Of a stretch of DNA of 36,462 nt, positions 7,534-16,926 are shown in pieces. The position numbers were made by a program, and so were the translations under genes. Each line of letters starts with the position of its first letter. Position 1 is the first letter of the stretch. Location of the stretch: NCBI GenBank assembly GCA_947589575.1, contig CANQBM010000014.1:1-36462 (forward strand), read 5' to 3'. Source of the stretch: an uncultured Clostridia bacterium. GTDB lineage: Bacteria > Bacillota > Clostridia > Oscillospirales > Acutalibacteraceae. Below the pieces are notes generated by a model. That model saw nothing but the letters and a program-made list of their open reading frames with translations. It searched no databases and was not told the origin of the DNA.

Positions 7534-8280
7534 ATGCATCTTATTGAAGTGCGTGATGTTTACAAAATATATAATCCCGGAGAGAATCAGGTTAACGCTC
7601 TCGATGGTGTGTCAATTACGATTGACGAGGGTGAATTTGTTGCAATTATCGGTCAGTCGGGTTCAGGCAAATCTACGCTTATGAATATGCTTGGTTTGCT
7701 TGACACACCGACAAGCGGAGAATACTACATTAACGGAAAGCTGGTTGATGATTTAACCGACGACCAAATGAGTGTTATCAGAAACGAGCAAATCGGCTTT
7801 ATATTTCAGGGCTTTAATCTTATCCCGTCGCTTTCTGCTCTTGAAAATGTTGAACTTCCGCTTGTTTACAGGGGAATGAAAAAGGATGAAAGACGCGATA
7901 TTTCAAAGAGAGCGCTTGAGCGTGTCGGACTCGGTCAACGTATGGACCATCTTCCTGCTGAGATGTCGGGCGGTCAGCAGCAGCGTGTTGCCGTAGCAAG
8001 AGCTATTGCCGCAAGACCACCTGTTATACTTGCCGACGAACCCACGGGTAATCTTGATACGCGCTCTACTAAGGAGGTTATGGCTATTCTTCACGAGCTT
8101 AAAAATGAGGGGAGAACAGTTATTGTTATTACTCATGATAATGAGATTGCTGAAGAGGCTGAACGTGTTATACGTATCCGTGACGGCAAAGTAGTTGAGG
8201 ACTATATAAATCCGGGATATGAAAATAAATATGGCAGAGATTCAAAAAAAGACAACAAAAACCCCATTGATTTGGGATGA
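7534..8280 (+). CDS. ABC transporter ATPase, MacB/LolD type
   Basis: A 248-residue ATPase with Walker [10 protein letters not shown] at 40-48, Q-loop Gln92, signature MSGGQQQR at 144-151, Walker B VILADEP at 164-170, and the H-loop His in VITHD near 200. The [10 protein letters not shown] and GNLDTRST regions are typical of the LolD/MacB/FtsE group, which works with FtsX-like permeases in lipoprotein, peptide or signal export. AGGAGG is 8 bases before the ATG. No FtsX-like permease is adjacent: the next gene is a CmpB-like protein of another family 139 bases away. The C-terminal 25 residues are an unusual charged tail. Confidence 0.9.
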   Translation: MHLIEVRDVYKIYNPGENQVNALDGVSITIDEGEFVAIIGQSGSGKSTLMNMLGLLDTPTSGEYYINGKLVDDLTDDQMSVIRNEQIGFIFQGFNLIPSLSALENVELPLVYRGMKKDERRDISKRALERVGLGQRMDHLPAEMSGGQQQRVAVARAIAARPPVILADEPTGNLDTRSTKEVMAILHELKNEGRTVIVITHDNEIAEEAERVIRIRDGKVVEDYINPGYENKYGRDSKKDNKNPIDLG

Positions 8281-8418
8281 TAAAATTAAAGCCTGCTCGA
8301 TATAGCCTGAAATAAAGGATAAGAAAAGGCTCAAAGCCATTTTGTGATATAAGCATTATTTATAAAAATATGATGAAAAACCGCATAGATTTAATAATGT
8401 TGATTGAGGGGAATTATT

Positions 8419-9057
8419 ATGGCAAAATTTAATTTCTATCATTATGTTTGGATATTCATTGTAGGCTGCTATTTAGGTTTCGGTGTTGAAACTCTATGGT
8501 GTTTGATTAAAAACGGATATATAGAAAGCAGAAAATCGCTTGTATTGGGTCATCTCAGTATTGCATACGGAATGGGGGCTGTGTTGCTTACGCTATTGCT
8601 TGTGCATTTTCAAAAGTCCTCTTTATGGAAAATATTTTTGGTAGCGTTTGTAAGCGGAACAGTTGTGGAATATATCTGTTCTCTCGGTCAGGAAATTTGT
8701 TTTGGCTCTGTTGCTTGGGATTACAGCAATCTTCCGCTTAATATTAATGGAAGAGTATGTCTTTTATATTCAGTTTTCTGGGGAGTACTCGGACTTGTAT
8801 GGGTTAAACTCGTAATACCGTCAATGAGCCGTGCTTTTGATAAAATACATATTCCGTTTGATAAGGCAATTATATGGGTATTCATTCTGTTTTTTGTATT
8901 AGACGCGGTATTGTCAGCCTCGGCGGCAATACGTATGAACGAACGTGATAACGGAGAAAAACCGAGCAATCATTTTGAGCAATTTCTTGATGTGCATTTT
9001 GATGATAATAAAATGCATGAAATCTATGCAAACTCAAAAAGCGTTGAACAAAAGTAA
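8419..9057 (+). CDS. CmpB-like putative ABC-transporter type IV membrane protein
   Basis: A 212-residue membrane protein with five or six segments and the family hallmark GSVAWDYSNLPLNINGRVCL followed by YSVFWG. This places it in the CmpB/DUF1113 group of putative type IV ABC-transporter membrane proteins, whose substrate is not established. The ATG at 8419 has GAGGGGA upstream and is preferred to the in-frame TTG at 8404. The C-terminal 30 residues are polar. It may be functionally separate from the ATPase upstream, since 139 bases without any evident terminator lie between them. Confidence 0.75.
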   Translation: MAKFNFYHYVWIFIVGCYLGFGVETLWCLIKNGYIESRKSLVLGHLSIAYGMGAVLLTLLLVHFQKSSLWKIFLVAFVSGTVVEYICSLGQEICFGSVAWDYSNLPLNINGRVCLLYSVFWGVLGLVWVKLVIPSMSRAFDKIHIPFDKAIIWVFILFFVLDAVLSASAAIRMNERDNGEKPSNHFEQFLDVHFDDNKMHEIYANSKSVEQK

Positions 9058-9156
9058 ACATTCGTATATTTTACAGTATAATAAATGCCGGTATTTGATT
9101 ACCGTTAATAATTAAAAATTCAAAGCTAATAAAGCTAATGATGAATTTATAAAAGA

Positions 9157-9471
9157 GACTGTTTTTACAGTCCCTCAGCGTGTAGAAAAAGTTCAAAAAT
9201 TAAATTTCTACACGCTGGCAGACTTCGAGAAATGGAACTGAATTTACCTTTTGGCAATTCGTAGGCGTACAAAGGTACGGGAGAGTTGCCAAAAGGTGAA
9301 AACGCAGAAAGCCGCTTGAATTCGATGTTCAAGCGGCTTTCACAATATAAAAGTATATTTAAAATTAAACGATATTTTGTTTTTAAATATATAAAATGTT
9401 TATATGCCTGTTTTTATTTTGGCGTGGTTCAGACCACTTTATCGACAGTCTGAGGGACTGTTTTTACAGTT
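9157..9471. mobile_element. MITE-like element with inverted ends
   Basis: The 22 bases at 9157-9178 (GACTGTTTTTACAGTC then CCTCAG) are repeated in inverted orientation at 9450-9471 (CTGAGG then GACTGTTTTTACAGTT), with the small loop turned round. Inside are further hairpins: GCGTGTAGAAA with TTTCTACACGC (about 9178-9216), CCTTTTGGCAA with TTGCCAAAAGG (about 9256-9297), and a GC-rich hairpin at 9308-9340. There is no coding capacity. The right end covers the stop codon of the minus-strand gene at 9464-9919. No target duplication is clear. It also fills the 406-base gap between 9057 and 9464. Confidence 0.5.
9308..9340 (+). terminator. GC-rich hairpin inside the MITE-like element
   Basis: AAAGCCGCTTGAA pairs with TTCAAGCGGCTTT (13 bp, 7-base loop). 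A-run on one side and T-run on the other, so it could stop transcription both ways. Confidence 0.5.
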
Positions 9472-9919
9472 CCTTCTTCTTTCCCGTATTAATGATAAAC
9501 TGATTTTTGCAATGAGGGCAGGTGACATTTATCTTGCCCTTATGTTTTGGAAGCCGCAGAATTTTTTTGCATTTTCTGCATTTTATAAATTTATGAGTTT
9601 TCCTCTGGTTCCATTTATCCTTTTGATATGTTAACTCTTTCTTGATTTTCCCTGTAAATCTCAGCCAGGACTCATTTTCACTCCTGCGCATTTCAATATT
9701 TTTTGAAAATACACGAAACAGTGCGAAAATAAAAATTGCCGTTGATAATAAAAGAAAAGCAATATACGAAATCTTTGAGTATCTGTAGACAATGTTTGCA
9801 ATGATTACGCTTATTAAATAGAAAATCAGCAGTGCGCTCCACAATTTGTCAATGCCGTATCTGCCTGTCATAAAGCGCTGGAATTTGTATGCCAGATTTG
9901 TAAAAAATGTTTTCATCAT
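9464..9919 (-). CDS. Membrane protein with C-terminal zinc ribbon
   Basis: A 151-residue protein with two membrane segments at about residues 28-46 and 52-70, a basic linker, and a zinc ribbon near residues 114-140 (CRKC and CPHC pairs). It starts 5 bases after the stop of the DnaJ-domain gene on the same strand, so the two are co-transcribed and probably act together at the membrane. The last residues (GKKKEL) and the stop codon lie within the right end of the MITE-like element, so the C-terminus may have been changed by insertion. Confidence 0.65.
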   Translation of the reverse strand: MMKTFFTNLAYKFQRFMTGRYGIDKLWSALLIFYLISVIIANIVYRYSKISYIAFLLLSTAIFIFALFRVFSKNIEMRRSENESWLRFTGKIKKELTYQKDKWNQRKTHKFIKCRKCKKILRLPKHKGKINVTCPHCKNQFIINTGKKKEL

Positions 9920-9924
9920 ATCAC

Positions 9925-10719
9925 CTATAATTTTTCTTTTTCTCCGCTGTTTTCACCGAAAATATTTGAGTTATCCTGCGGATAATCATATTGCTGCGAA
10001 TATTCGCTTGTCGGCTGTTCCGCGTACTGCCGCTGTTGCTGTCTGTAAGCAAACGAGAATACAAGTCTTAAAATCAGCCTGATGATAATTATAATCATCA
10101 CAAGTCTGAATATTCTGCCGACACAGCCTGTATTTCCTCTCCTGACAGTTGTATATGTTTCTCCTCGGTTTGAGTCGCTTTCATCAAAACCGCCGAAATC
10201 AAAGAATGAGGAAAACGGATTATAATCAAGCGGGTTAATACCCTGCGAGATATTCTCATATGCTTGTCTGTAAGTCGCATTTGACGGGTCTTTAGCGTAT
10301 GCCGTTTTTATATGATCTTCAGCAATAAAACGATTGCCCAATGACATATTCGCGAGCGCGGACAAATAGTACCACCTTGCGTCTCTGTTTTCAATAGTAT
10401 TTAAGAGATTAACTGCCTGATGGTACTGACCGCTTTTTATAAACTGCGCGGCAGAACTCAAATAGTCGGGAGCAGAAGCGTTGTTTTGCCGTGACCGGCT
10501 GTAATATCCGCCGTATGAATATTGATTTTGCTGAGAGGCAGAGCCGTTTTTAATCTGGTCGTAGGCTGCGTTTATTTCAGCCATTTTCTTCTCTGCCTCT
10601 TTATCATTCGGATTGAGGTCCGGGTGGTATTTCTTTGCAAGCCTTTTGTATGCCTTTGTACATTCCTCTTCGCTTGCTCCGTCGGGAACACCCAGAACCT
10701 TGTATGGATTAGTTATCAT
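9925..10719 (-). CDS. DnaJ-domain membrane protein
   Basis: A 264-residue protein. The N-terminal 60 residues are a J domain with HPD at 32-34 and the usual flanking helices ([16 protein letters not shown]). It lacks the Gly/Phe and zinc-finger regions of DnaJ itself. Residues 85-170 look like a TPR-like helical repeat ([19 protein letters not shown]), and a membrane segment near 210-232 precedes a Gln/Tyr-rich tail. J domains recruit and stimulate DnaK-type chaperones, so this may bring Hsp70 to the membrane. It heads a two-gene minus-strand unit with the zinc-ribbon protein. Confidence 0.85.
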   Translation of the reverse strand: MITNPYKVLGVPDGASEEECTKAYKRLAKKYHPDLNPNDKEAEKKMAEINAAYDQIKNGSASQQNQYSYGGYYSRSRQNNASAPDYLSSAAQFIKSGQYHQAVNLLNTIENRDARWYYLSALANMSLGNRFIAEDHIKTAYAKDPSNATYRQAYENISQGINPLDYNPFSSFFDFGGFDESDSNRGETYTTVRRGNTGCVGRIFRLVMIIIIIRLILRLVFSFAYRQQQRQYAEQPTSEYSQQYDYPQDNSNIFGENSGEKEKL

Positions 10720-10870
10720 ATTCTTCCTTTTTGAATAAAATTATATGCTAAATATAGTATAAATATTTTACAATATTATTAACAAATAAAGTATAGCTTT
10801 TTAATAAAAATATTGAAATTTTTTTCTTATTTTGTTACTATATATTAGTAGTATGATTGGAGGTACATAT

Positions 10871-11764
10871 ATGAATCCTATACTTTTAACATTAGGTGAA
10901 AGTATTGATAAAGTTTTTTACGGCTTTGATATGTGGGTTTTCCACTTTTTCGGCTCAATGCAGAATACTTTTTTTACCTATCTTGCAAAATTTTTTACCA
11001 CATTCGGAGACGAGGCTTTTACGATTCCGATAGTTATTTTAGGAATTGTACTCTGCTTTTTTAAGAGAACAAGAAAATACGGTTTCACACTGATTTTTGC
11101 GATTGCGGTTGGTACAATAATTACAAATGTAGTTGTTAAGCCTATGGCGCTTCGTATAAGACCGTATAACACTTTGCAGGAAAATGCGGATTATTTTAAA
11201 TGGTATATCGGCGCGGGTTCGCTTTCCGAGAGCGATTATTCATTCCCGTCGGGTCATACAACCGCCGCTACCGAGGTTGCCTTTGCGCTTTTATTCTGCT
11301 TTAAAAATGATAAGAAAAGAATCGGCTGGTTGTTCCCGTGTATCGCCTTGTGTACAGCAGGCAGCCGTGTTTATTTAATGGTGCATTACGCGTCGGACGT
11401 TGTATGCGGTTTTATTGTTGGTTTGCTTTCAGCCGTCATAGGTTATTTCTTAATGAAGCTTGTTATGATACTGTTTGATAAAACAAAGCTTGGTAATATT
11501 GATGCCGCAAAGCTGTTTAAAAAGATTACGGATAAAACAAGCGGCAAGGCGGCTCCTGTTCTTATTGTTGTAGCGGTTCTTGGCATATTCCTTTACGCTT
11601 TTATTCCTTCACTTTCCGAGGGAGGAGAGGATACGCTGCGCTGCGCTTATAATGATGAGTACAAATGTTACAATGCGGCAAGGCTTGACGAGGATTATCC
11701 GCCCATTGACGGAGAAAGATACTGCAAAATACACTGGAAACAATTACAGGGAATTAAAGAATAA
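10871..11764 (+). CDS. PAP2-family membrane phosphatase
   Basis: A 297-residue protein with the three PAP2 motifs: KPMALRIRP at 90-98, PSGHTTA at 126-132 and SRVYLMVHYASD at 165-176 (His129, Arg166, His172 and Asp176 as active-site residues). About seven membrane segments. The family removes phosphate from lipid phosphates such as undecaprenyl diphosphate or phosphatidic acid. The ATG at 10871 follows GGAGG; an in-frame TTG at 10832 lacks a site. Unusual is the C-terminal extension after the last membrane segment: about 45 residues with three Cys and a His (CAYNDEYKCY ... YCKIHW), which could bind a metal. Confidence 0.9.
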   Translation: MNPILLTLGESIDKVFYGFDMWVFHFFGSMQNTFFTYLAKFFTTFGDEAFTIPIVILGIVLCFFKRTRKYGFTLIFAIAVGTIITNVVVKPMALRIRPYNTLQENADYFKWYIGAGSLSESDYSFPSGHTTAATEVAFALLFCFKNDKKRIGWLFPCIALCTAGSRVYLMVHYASDVVCGFIVGLLSAVIGYFLMKLVMILFDKTKLGNIDAAKLFKKITDKTSGKAAPVLIVVAVLGIFLYAFIPSLSEGGEDTLRCAYNDEYKCYNAARLDEDYPPIDGERYCKIHWKQLQGIKE

Positions 11765-11787
11765 AAAATACATAACAGACGTTTTGG

Positions 11788-11815
11788 GGACGGAGCTTTA
11801 TGCTCTGTCCTTTTT
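11788..11815 (+). terminator. Terminator after the PAP2 gene
   Basis: GGACGGAGC and GCTCTGTCC form a 9-bp stem with a 5-base loop, followed by five T. Confidence 0.85.
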
Positions 11816-11878
11816 ATATTACAATATTGTAATGGAAAGGATATATATAATATGATAAAATGCTAATGGGGTGGTGTA

Positions 11879-12556
11879 ATGAATATTTTTCTTTTGGAGG
11901 ATGACGAGGCAATCGGCATCGGTCTTACTTATTCGCTTGAAAATGAGGGCTACAAAGTAACTTTGGCAAAAACAGTCAGCACAGCGTTAAATATTATAAA
12001 CAGGGAAAGTTTTTCTCTTTATATTCTTGATTTAACTCTGCCGGACGGCAGCGGATATGACGTGTGCAAAAGGATTAAGGAAAAAGGCGATTTGCCCGTG
12101 ATTTTTCTCACCGCCTTTGACGATGAGGTAAATGTTGTTATGGGCTTTGATTTGGGAGCCGATGATTATATATCAAAGCCGTTTCGAGTTAAGGAGCTTT
12201 TGCTCAGAATTAAGAGCGTTCTCAGGCGGTACAATAAAGAAACGGCTGACGCGACAGTTAAAATCAAGGATTTGATTATTAATACCAACGAGGCAAAGGT
12301 TTATAAAAACGGCAGGGAAATTATTCTTACCGCTATGGAATATAAACTGCTTCTGATACTGCTTAATAACCGCGGAAATATTCTTTCAAGGGGACAGCTT
12401 CTTGAAAATATATGGGATATTGACGGGGATTTTGTTGAGGATAACACCCTCACCGTTTATATAAAAAGACTCAGGGATAAAATTGAGGAGGATCCGGCGT
12501 CGCCTGTTTATATAAAAACAGTGCGCGGACTCGGGTATGTGATTGAAAATGAGTGA
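11879..12556 (+). CDS. OmpR-family response regulator
   Basis: A 225-residue regulator. The receiver domain has the acidic pair at Asp8-Asp9, the phospho-acceptor Asp51 (LYILDLTLPDG), Thr78 and Lys100 (SKPF). The C-terminal winged helix (about 130-225) has the usual TAMEYKLLLILLNN and TVRGLGYVIE. It is activated by phosphorylation from the kinase encoded next, whose ATG overlaps its last codons. With the ABC genes it forms a module like those that sense and export peptide antibiotics. A direct repeat before the ATPase gene (13543-13579) is a candidate target. Confidence 0.95.
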   Translation: MNIFLLEDDEAIGIGLTYSLENEGYKVTLAKTVSTALNIINRESFSLYILDLTLPDGSGYDVCKRIKEKGDLPVIFLTAFDDEVNVVMGFDLGADDYISKPFRVKELLLRIKSVLRRYNKETADATVKIKDLIINTNEAKVYKNGREIILTAMEYKLLLILLNNRGNILSRGQLLENIWDIDGDFVEDNTLTVYIKRLRDKIEEDPASPVYIKTVRGLGYVIENE

Positions 12557-13541
12557 TAAAAATTTTAAGGGTATAGTCGCTTTTGGCATTGCGGTGACTG
12601 TTGTGCTGTCAGGCGTGTGCCTGTATATTGAACCTTTGTGCACAGTTATATGCCTAGTGCTCGGAACGGCTGTAATATGTGCTTTTATTTGTTTTACAAA
12701 AAGCAGATACAATAAACTTAATGAGCTTAATAATTATCTTTCTCTTGTGTGCGCGGGAAATTTTGATTTGGATATTGCCGATAATACCGAGGGCGAGCTT
12801 TCAATTTTAAAAAACAATCTTTACAAGGTTATAGTCCTTTTACGCTCACAAAATGAACTTCTTAAAAAGGACAAGGTTTACCTTGCGGATTCGCTTGCGG
12901 ATATTTCACATCAGCTTAAAACCCCTTTAACCTCAATGATGGTAATGACAGATTTGCTCAAAAATGAGAGTAATGCGGACAAGAAAAAGGAATTTATTGA
13001 AATAATGGAAAATCAGCTTGATAAAATGAAATGGCTGATTACAAATCTGTTAAAGCTTTCAAAGCTTGATGCAGGTACCGTTGATTTTAAATATGAGGAG
13101 TTTTCCGTTAAAAATTCTTTGGAGCAGAGTATAAAGCCTTTTTTGCTTGCTATGGATTTAAAGGGGATTTCGTATGTTGACTGCGCAGAGGATTTTACTG
13201 TAAACGGCGACAGTAAATGGACGGCGGAGGCATTTGAAAATATTATAAAAAACTGTATTGAGCATACGGATAACGGCGGTGAGTTGGTTATTTCAACCGA
13301 GAATACTAATTTATATGACTCTGTTATTATCAGGGATAATGGATGCGGGATTGCAAAGGAGGATTTGCCTCATATATTTGAACGCTTTTATCACGGCAAA
13401 AACTCATCAAGCGACAGCGTGGGTATCGGTCTTGCACTGTCTAAGGCGGTCTTTGAAAGGGAAAACGGAAAAATAACCGTCACAAGCGAAATCGGCAAAG
13501 GCTCACAGTTTGAAATAAAATTTTATAAAGCAATAGTTTAA
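12549..13541 (+). CDS. Sensor histidine kinase
   Basis: A 330-residue kinase with two membrane segments at about 8-26 and 30-50 and almost no outside loop (3-4 residues). It is therefore an intramembrane-sensing type that probably takes its signal through the partner transporter. HisKA has His121 (DISHQLKTPL). The ATPase domain has an N-box at about 230-240, DNGCGI at 263-268 and GIGLAL at 292-297. It starts at an ATG overlapping the regulator's stop by 8 bases. Confidence 0.93.
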   Translation: MSDKNFKGIVAFGIAVTVVLSGVCLYIEPLCTVICLVLGTAVICAFICFTKSRYNKLNELNNYLSLVCAGNFDLDIADNTEGELSILKNNLYKVIVLLRSQNELLKKDKVYLADSLADISHQLKTPLTSMMVMTDLLKNESNADKKKEFIEIMENQLDKMKWLITNLLKLSKLDAGTVDFKYEEFSVKNSLEQSIKPFLLAMDLKGISYVDCAEDFTVNGDSKWTAEAFENIIKNCIEHTDNGGELVISTENTNLYDSVIIRDNGCGIAKEDLPHIFERFYHGKNSSSDSVGIGLALSKAVFERENGKITVTSEIGKGSQFEIKFYKAIV

Positions 13542-13542
13542 T

Positions 13543-13596
13543 GTGACAAAAGTGTAATTTAAAAGTCACCCGTGTGTAAGACAGGGCTGATATGAT
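13543..13596 (+). promoter_or_regulatory. Candidate response-regulator site and promoter of the ABC genes
   Basis: Two direct repeats, GTGACAAAAGTGTAA (13543-13557) and GTCACCCGTGTGTAA (13565-13579), are 22 bases apart, about two helix turns, as is usual for OmpR-type dimers. A -10-like TATGAT is at 13591-13596 with no good -35, which fits an activated promoter. The ABC ATPase starts 25 bases later. Confidence 0.45.
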
Positions 13597-13620
13597 AACG
13601 GCAAAGAAAGGAGATAAATT

Positions 13621-14304
13621 ATGAAAATTCTTGAAGTAAAAAATTTATCAAAAGTATACGGAAAGGGCGACACAATGGTAAAGGCCCTTGACAATGTTTC
13701 CTTCTCGGTAGAGCAGGGGGAATTTGTTGCCATTATCGGTCCGTCAGGCTCGGGCAAGTCCACACTTCTTCATATTTTAGGAGGTGTGGATACCGCAACA
13801 AGCGGTAGCGTTGTAATCAATAATACTGATATTTCAACGCTTGACGAAACGGCGCTCGCGATTTTCAGAAGACGGCAAATCGGTCTTGTTTATCAGTTTT
13901 ATAATCTGATTCCGATTCTTACTGTTGAGGAAAATCTTACCTTGCCGCTCCTTCTTGACGGCAGAAAGCCTGACAAAAGGCAGATAAACAGCTTGGTGGA
14001 AAGGCTCGGACTTTCAAACCGCCTTAATCATTTGCCTAATCAGCTTTCGGGCGGTCAGCAGCAGAGGGTTTCCATCGGCAGAGCACTTGTAAACAATCCC
14101 GCTCTTATGCTTGCGGATGAGCCGACAGGCAATCTTGACAGTGAAAACAGCAGGGAAATTGTTTCGCTTTTGAGGCACTTTAATAAGGAATACAATCAAA
14201 CCGTTATAATAATTACCCATGATGAAAGGATTGCTCTGTCGGCAGACAGGGTAATATCAATAGAGGACGGCAAAATCAAAAGAGACGAGGTGAGGATGGG
14301 TTGA
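13621..14304 (+). CDS. ABC transporter ATPase of the two-component module
   Basis: A 227-residue ATPase with Walker A GPSGSGKST at about 40-48, signature LSGGQQQR, Walker [13 protein letters not shown] and His in ITHDE. It is of the MacB/BceA type that pairs with FtsX-like permeases. AAAGGAG lies 7 bases before the ATG. Its stop overlaps the TTG start of the permease gene by four bases, so the two are made in step. Such transporters detoxify or sense cell-wall-active peptides; the substrate here cannot be told. Confidence 0.93.
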   Translation: MKILEVKNLSKVYGKGDTMVKALDNVSFSVEQGEFVAIIGPSGSGKSTLLHILGGVDTATSGSVVINNTDISTLDETALAIFRRRQIGLVYQFYNLIPILTVEENLTLPLLLDGRKPDKRQINSLVERLGLSNRLNHLPNQLSGGQQQRVSIGRALVNNPALMLADEPTGNLDSENSREIVSLLRHFNKEYNQTVIIITHDERIALSADRVISIEDGKIKRDEVRMG

Positions 14305-16835
14305 AAATAGTAAATAGATTAACCCTCCGCCACCTTAAAGAAAATAAAGGCAGAACGGTAATTACAACGCTTGGTATCTGCGTATCGGTTGCAATGATTA
14401 CCGCCGTATTTGTTGCCGTGGCATCGTTTCTCAATCTTTTCGGCGAGATTGAGTTGTTAGGCAGCGGCTATAAACACGCTTTGCTTGAGGTTAATCAGGA
14501 GCAGCTTACAGAGCTGAAATCTGATGAAAGAATTGAAAGGGTAGGTGTAAGAGTATCTCCTGAAAGCAATTCGTATTCACTTGAGAACGCAAAAACAAAA
14601 TCATCGGGTACAGGCGACATTTACTCGGGTGACTGCACAAATCTTCAGCAGATGTTTACGGGGGAGTATGAGGGTACTATTCCGAAAAATGAAAACGAGA
14701 TTGCCGTAGAGCAAAGATTTATTGAAAAGAATGAGCTTGACTGGAAAGTAGGAGACACAGTGACTTTTCCGTTGGGCTACCGCTATGTTACTGATGAAGA
14801 AATCGGTGAAACAGTAGTAAACGGGAGTTATTACGGCGGCGAGCAGTTTGAGGTAACGGATGTCGGCGAATTTAAGATTACCGCAATTCTGCACAATAAT
14901 CCCGCCACAATGGCTCGTTATAGTATTGTAAGAGGCTTTGATTTATCAAAGCTTAGTCTGTCAGATGGTCAGACGGTAACTGCCTCTATTGAGCTTAAGG
15001 AGGTAAATTATAAATCCCTTGATGTTATCCGTGATATTATAAAGCAGTATGATATTAAAGATTACGATATAAATAATAATTATCTTGAAACAAAATTCGC
15101 GATTGATGAAAACAGCGTGCTGGCGAAATCAATTTTGCCTATGGCGGCAGTTGTTCTTATTATAATTTTAATTGCTTCGGTTGTGCTGATTTACAACGCT
15201 TTCGGTATGTCGCTTTCGGAGCGCGTAAGGTATCTCGGTATGCTTGCGACGGTCGGCGCAACGAAAAAGCAGAAAAAGCTTTCAGTTTATTATGAGGGTC
15301 TTTTACTCGGAGCAATAGGTATTCCCGTGGGAATTTTAGCGGGTATTGCGGGTATTGGAATAACGCTTAAGGCTGTCGGTAAAAAAATTATTTCTACGGG
15401 AATGATACTCGGTGTCAGTGATTCGGGTATGAATATGGACGTTGTGATTCCTATTTGGGCAGTGGCAGGCATAATTATTTTCAGTGTGTTTACAATCTTC
15501 ATTTCTTCCTTTATCCCGTCACAAAAGGCGTCAAAAATTACTCCTATTGACGCAATACGCCAGAGAAGTGAAATCAGAATTAAGGCAAAAAGACTGAAAT
15601 CGCCTAAAATTGTTCGCGCGGTATTCGGATATGAGGGAGAGCTTGCCTACAAAAATCTTAAGCGAAACGGTAGAAAGTCAAGAGTAATTACCGCTTCAAT
15701 TGCTCTTTCGGTAGTTCTGTTTTTAAGCGTAAACTATTTCTGTCAGTCTTTTGTACAGTCAATTAATTTGGAAATGGTTCCTTATCAGGTAGAGACAATT
15801 GTAAATTATAATGACAAGGATAAGTTTATCAGTCAGCTTGAAGACATTTCGGATATTGACGATTATTATTGTGCAGCTAACGCATATTTTGACCTTGATA
15901 AAAGTGATGAGCCGTCTTTATCAAATCCCGATTTTCTGACAAACAAATATCAGAATCTTTTTAATTCAAAGGTGAATATGTATGTAAACTATGTAGATGA
16001 TAAGGACTTCAACAAGCTTTGCGAAGATAATGGTATTGATTATAACAAGTACTACGGTGATAACTTAAAGTGTGTTCTTATGAACAATATTGACCACAAA
16101 GATAATACTTTAAAAGTTTATAACGAAAAACTCCTTGGCGAAAAAATATGGAGCGATGTTGAAATAACCGATTTTGTTAATTATGACAAGGATAATTATG
16201 TCTGCAACCTCAACGCGCAAAACTGTATTTCCGTTTATTTGCCGGCTTCAAACGCCTATTCGCACTTTGATAACGACGGTGACGGTTCTATTTCCTACGT
16301 TATGGGTATTGAAACAGAACAGCACGAGAGAGTAACAGAGGAAATTCAGAATATATTTGATGAAAACGGTTATGAAAACACATATGTAAGCGATTTTGTG
16401 GAGACGTTTCAGGCAATGAACACGCTTGTGTTTATTCTTGAGGTATTTGTTTACGGATTTATTGCCCTCATAACGCTTATTACAATCGCAAATATAATCA
16501 ACACTATTTCAACAGGCATCGCAATGAGAAAAAAAGAATTTGCTATGCTTAAATCTGTGGGAACGTCGCCGAAGGGCTTCAGGAAAATGGTGAGCCTTGA
16601 GAGCGCTTTTTACGGAATTAAAGCGCTGATTTTTTCAATACCGATAAGCATTCTGATAAGCTTTGGAATGAACAGAATGCTTGCCAACAGCGCTATTCCG
16701 TTCAGTTTAAATTATGTTCTTTATGCGGCGGTAATTCTTGCTGTATTCATAATAATAGGTCTTTCAATGCTTTATTCGGTATCAAAACTTAAAGACGATT
16801 CCGTTGTTGAAACACTCAAGGAGGAAATAAATTAA
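14301..16835 (+). CDS. ABC transporter permease, FtsX/MacB type
   Basis: An 844-residue permease. A first membrane segment at about 20-40 is followed by an outside domain of about 230 residues, then three segments with the FtsX motif (SERVRYLGMLATVGATKKQ). A fresh segment at about 463-485 begins a second half with its own outside domain, followed by three segments with MRKKEFAMLKSVGTSPKGF. This duplicated FtsX layout is common in clostridial antibiotic-peptide transporters. The TTG start overlaps the ATPase stop and has GAGGTGAGG upstream. A terminator follows at 16844-16878. Confidence 0.9.
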   Translation: MKIVNRLTLRHLKENKGRTVITTLGICVSVAMITAVFVAVASFLNLFGEIELLGSGYKHALLEVNQEQLTELKSDERIERVGVRVSPESNSYSLENAKTKSSGTGDIYSGDCTNLQQMFTGEYEGTIPKNENEIAVEQRFIEKNELDWKVGDTVTFPLGYRYVTDEEIGETVVNGSYYGGEQFEVTDVGEFKITAILHNNPATMARYSIVRGFDLSKLSLSDGQTVTASIELKEVNYKSLDVIRDIIKQYDIKDYDINNNYLETKFAIDENSVLAKSILPMAAVVLIIILIASVVLIYNAFGMSLSERVRYLGMLATVGATKKQKKLSVYYEGLLLGAIGIPVGILAGIAGIGITLKAVGKKIISTGMILGVSDSGMNMDVVIPIWAVAGIIIFSVFTIFISSFIPSQKASKITPIDAIRQRSEIRIKAKRLKSPKIVRAVFGYEGELAYKNLKRNGRKSRVITASIALSVVLFLSVNYFCQSFVQSINLEMVPYQVETIVNYNDKDKFISQLEDISDIDDYYCAANAYFDLDKSDEPSLSNPDFLTNKYQNLFNSKVNMYVNYVDDKDFNKLCEDNGIDYNKYYGDNLKCVLMNNIDHKDNTLKVYNEKLLGEKIWSDVEITDFVNYDKDNYVCNLNAQNCISVYLPASNAYSHFDNDGDGSISYVMGIETEQHERVTEEIQNIFDENGYENTYVSDFVETFQAMNTLVFILEVFVYGFIALITLITIANIINTISTGIAMRKKEFAMLKSVGTSPKGFRKMVSLESAFYGIKALIFSIPISILISFGMNRMLANSAIPFSLNYVLYAAVILAVFIIIGLSMLYSVSKLKDDSVVETLKEEIN

Positions 16836-16843
16836 TTAACATA

Positions 16844-16878
16844 AAACGGCAGGCTTGATAAAGGCCCTGCCGTTTTTG
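16844..16878 (+). terminator. Terminator after the ABC permease
   Basis: AAACGGCAGG and CCTGCCGTTT pair (10 bp), followed by a short T-run, closing the four-gene module. Confidence 0.8.
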
Positions 16879-16926
16879 TTGAATCAGTCTGAATATTATT
16901 ATATAATAAATATGAGGTGAGGGATT

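Noticed and set aside
7534-9057. ATPase and CmpB-like gene as one transporter
   Set aside because: 139 bases separate them, and the ATPase is of the MacB/LolD type that pairs with FtsX-like permeases. Not excluded, but not supported.
11580-11855. 91-residue plus-strand frame after the PAP2 gene
   Set aside because: It overlaps the PAP2 3' end in another frame and runs through the terminator at 11788-11815.
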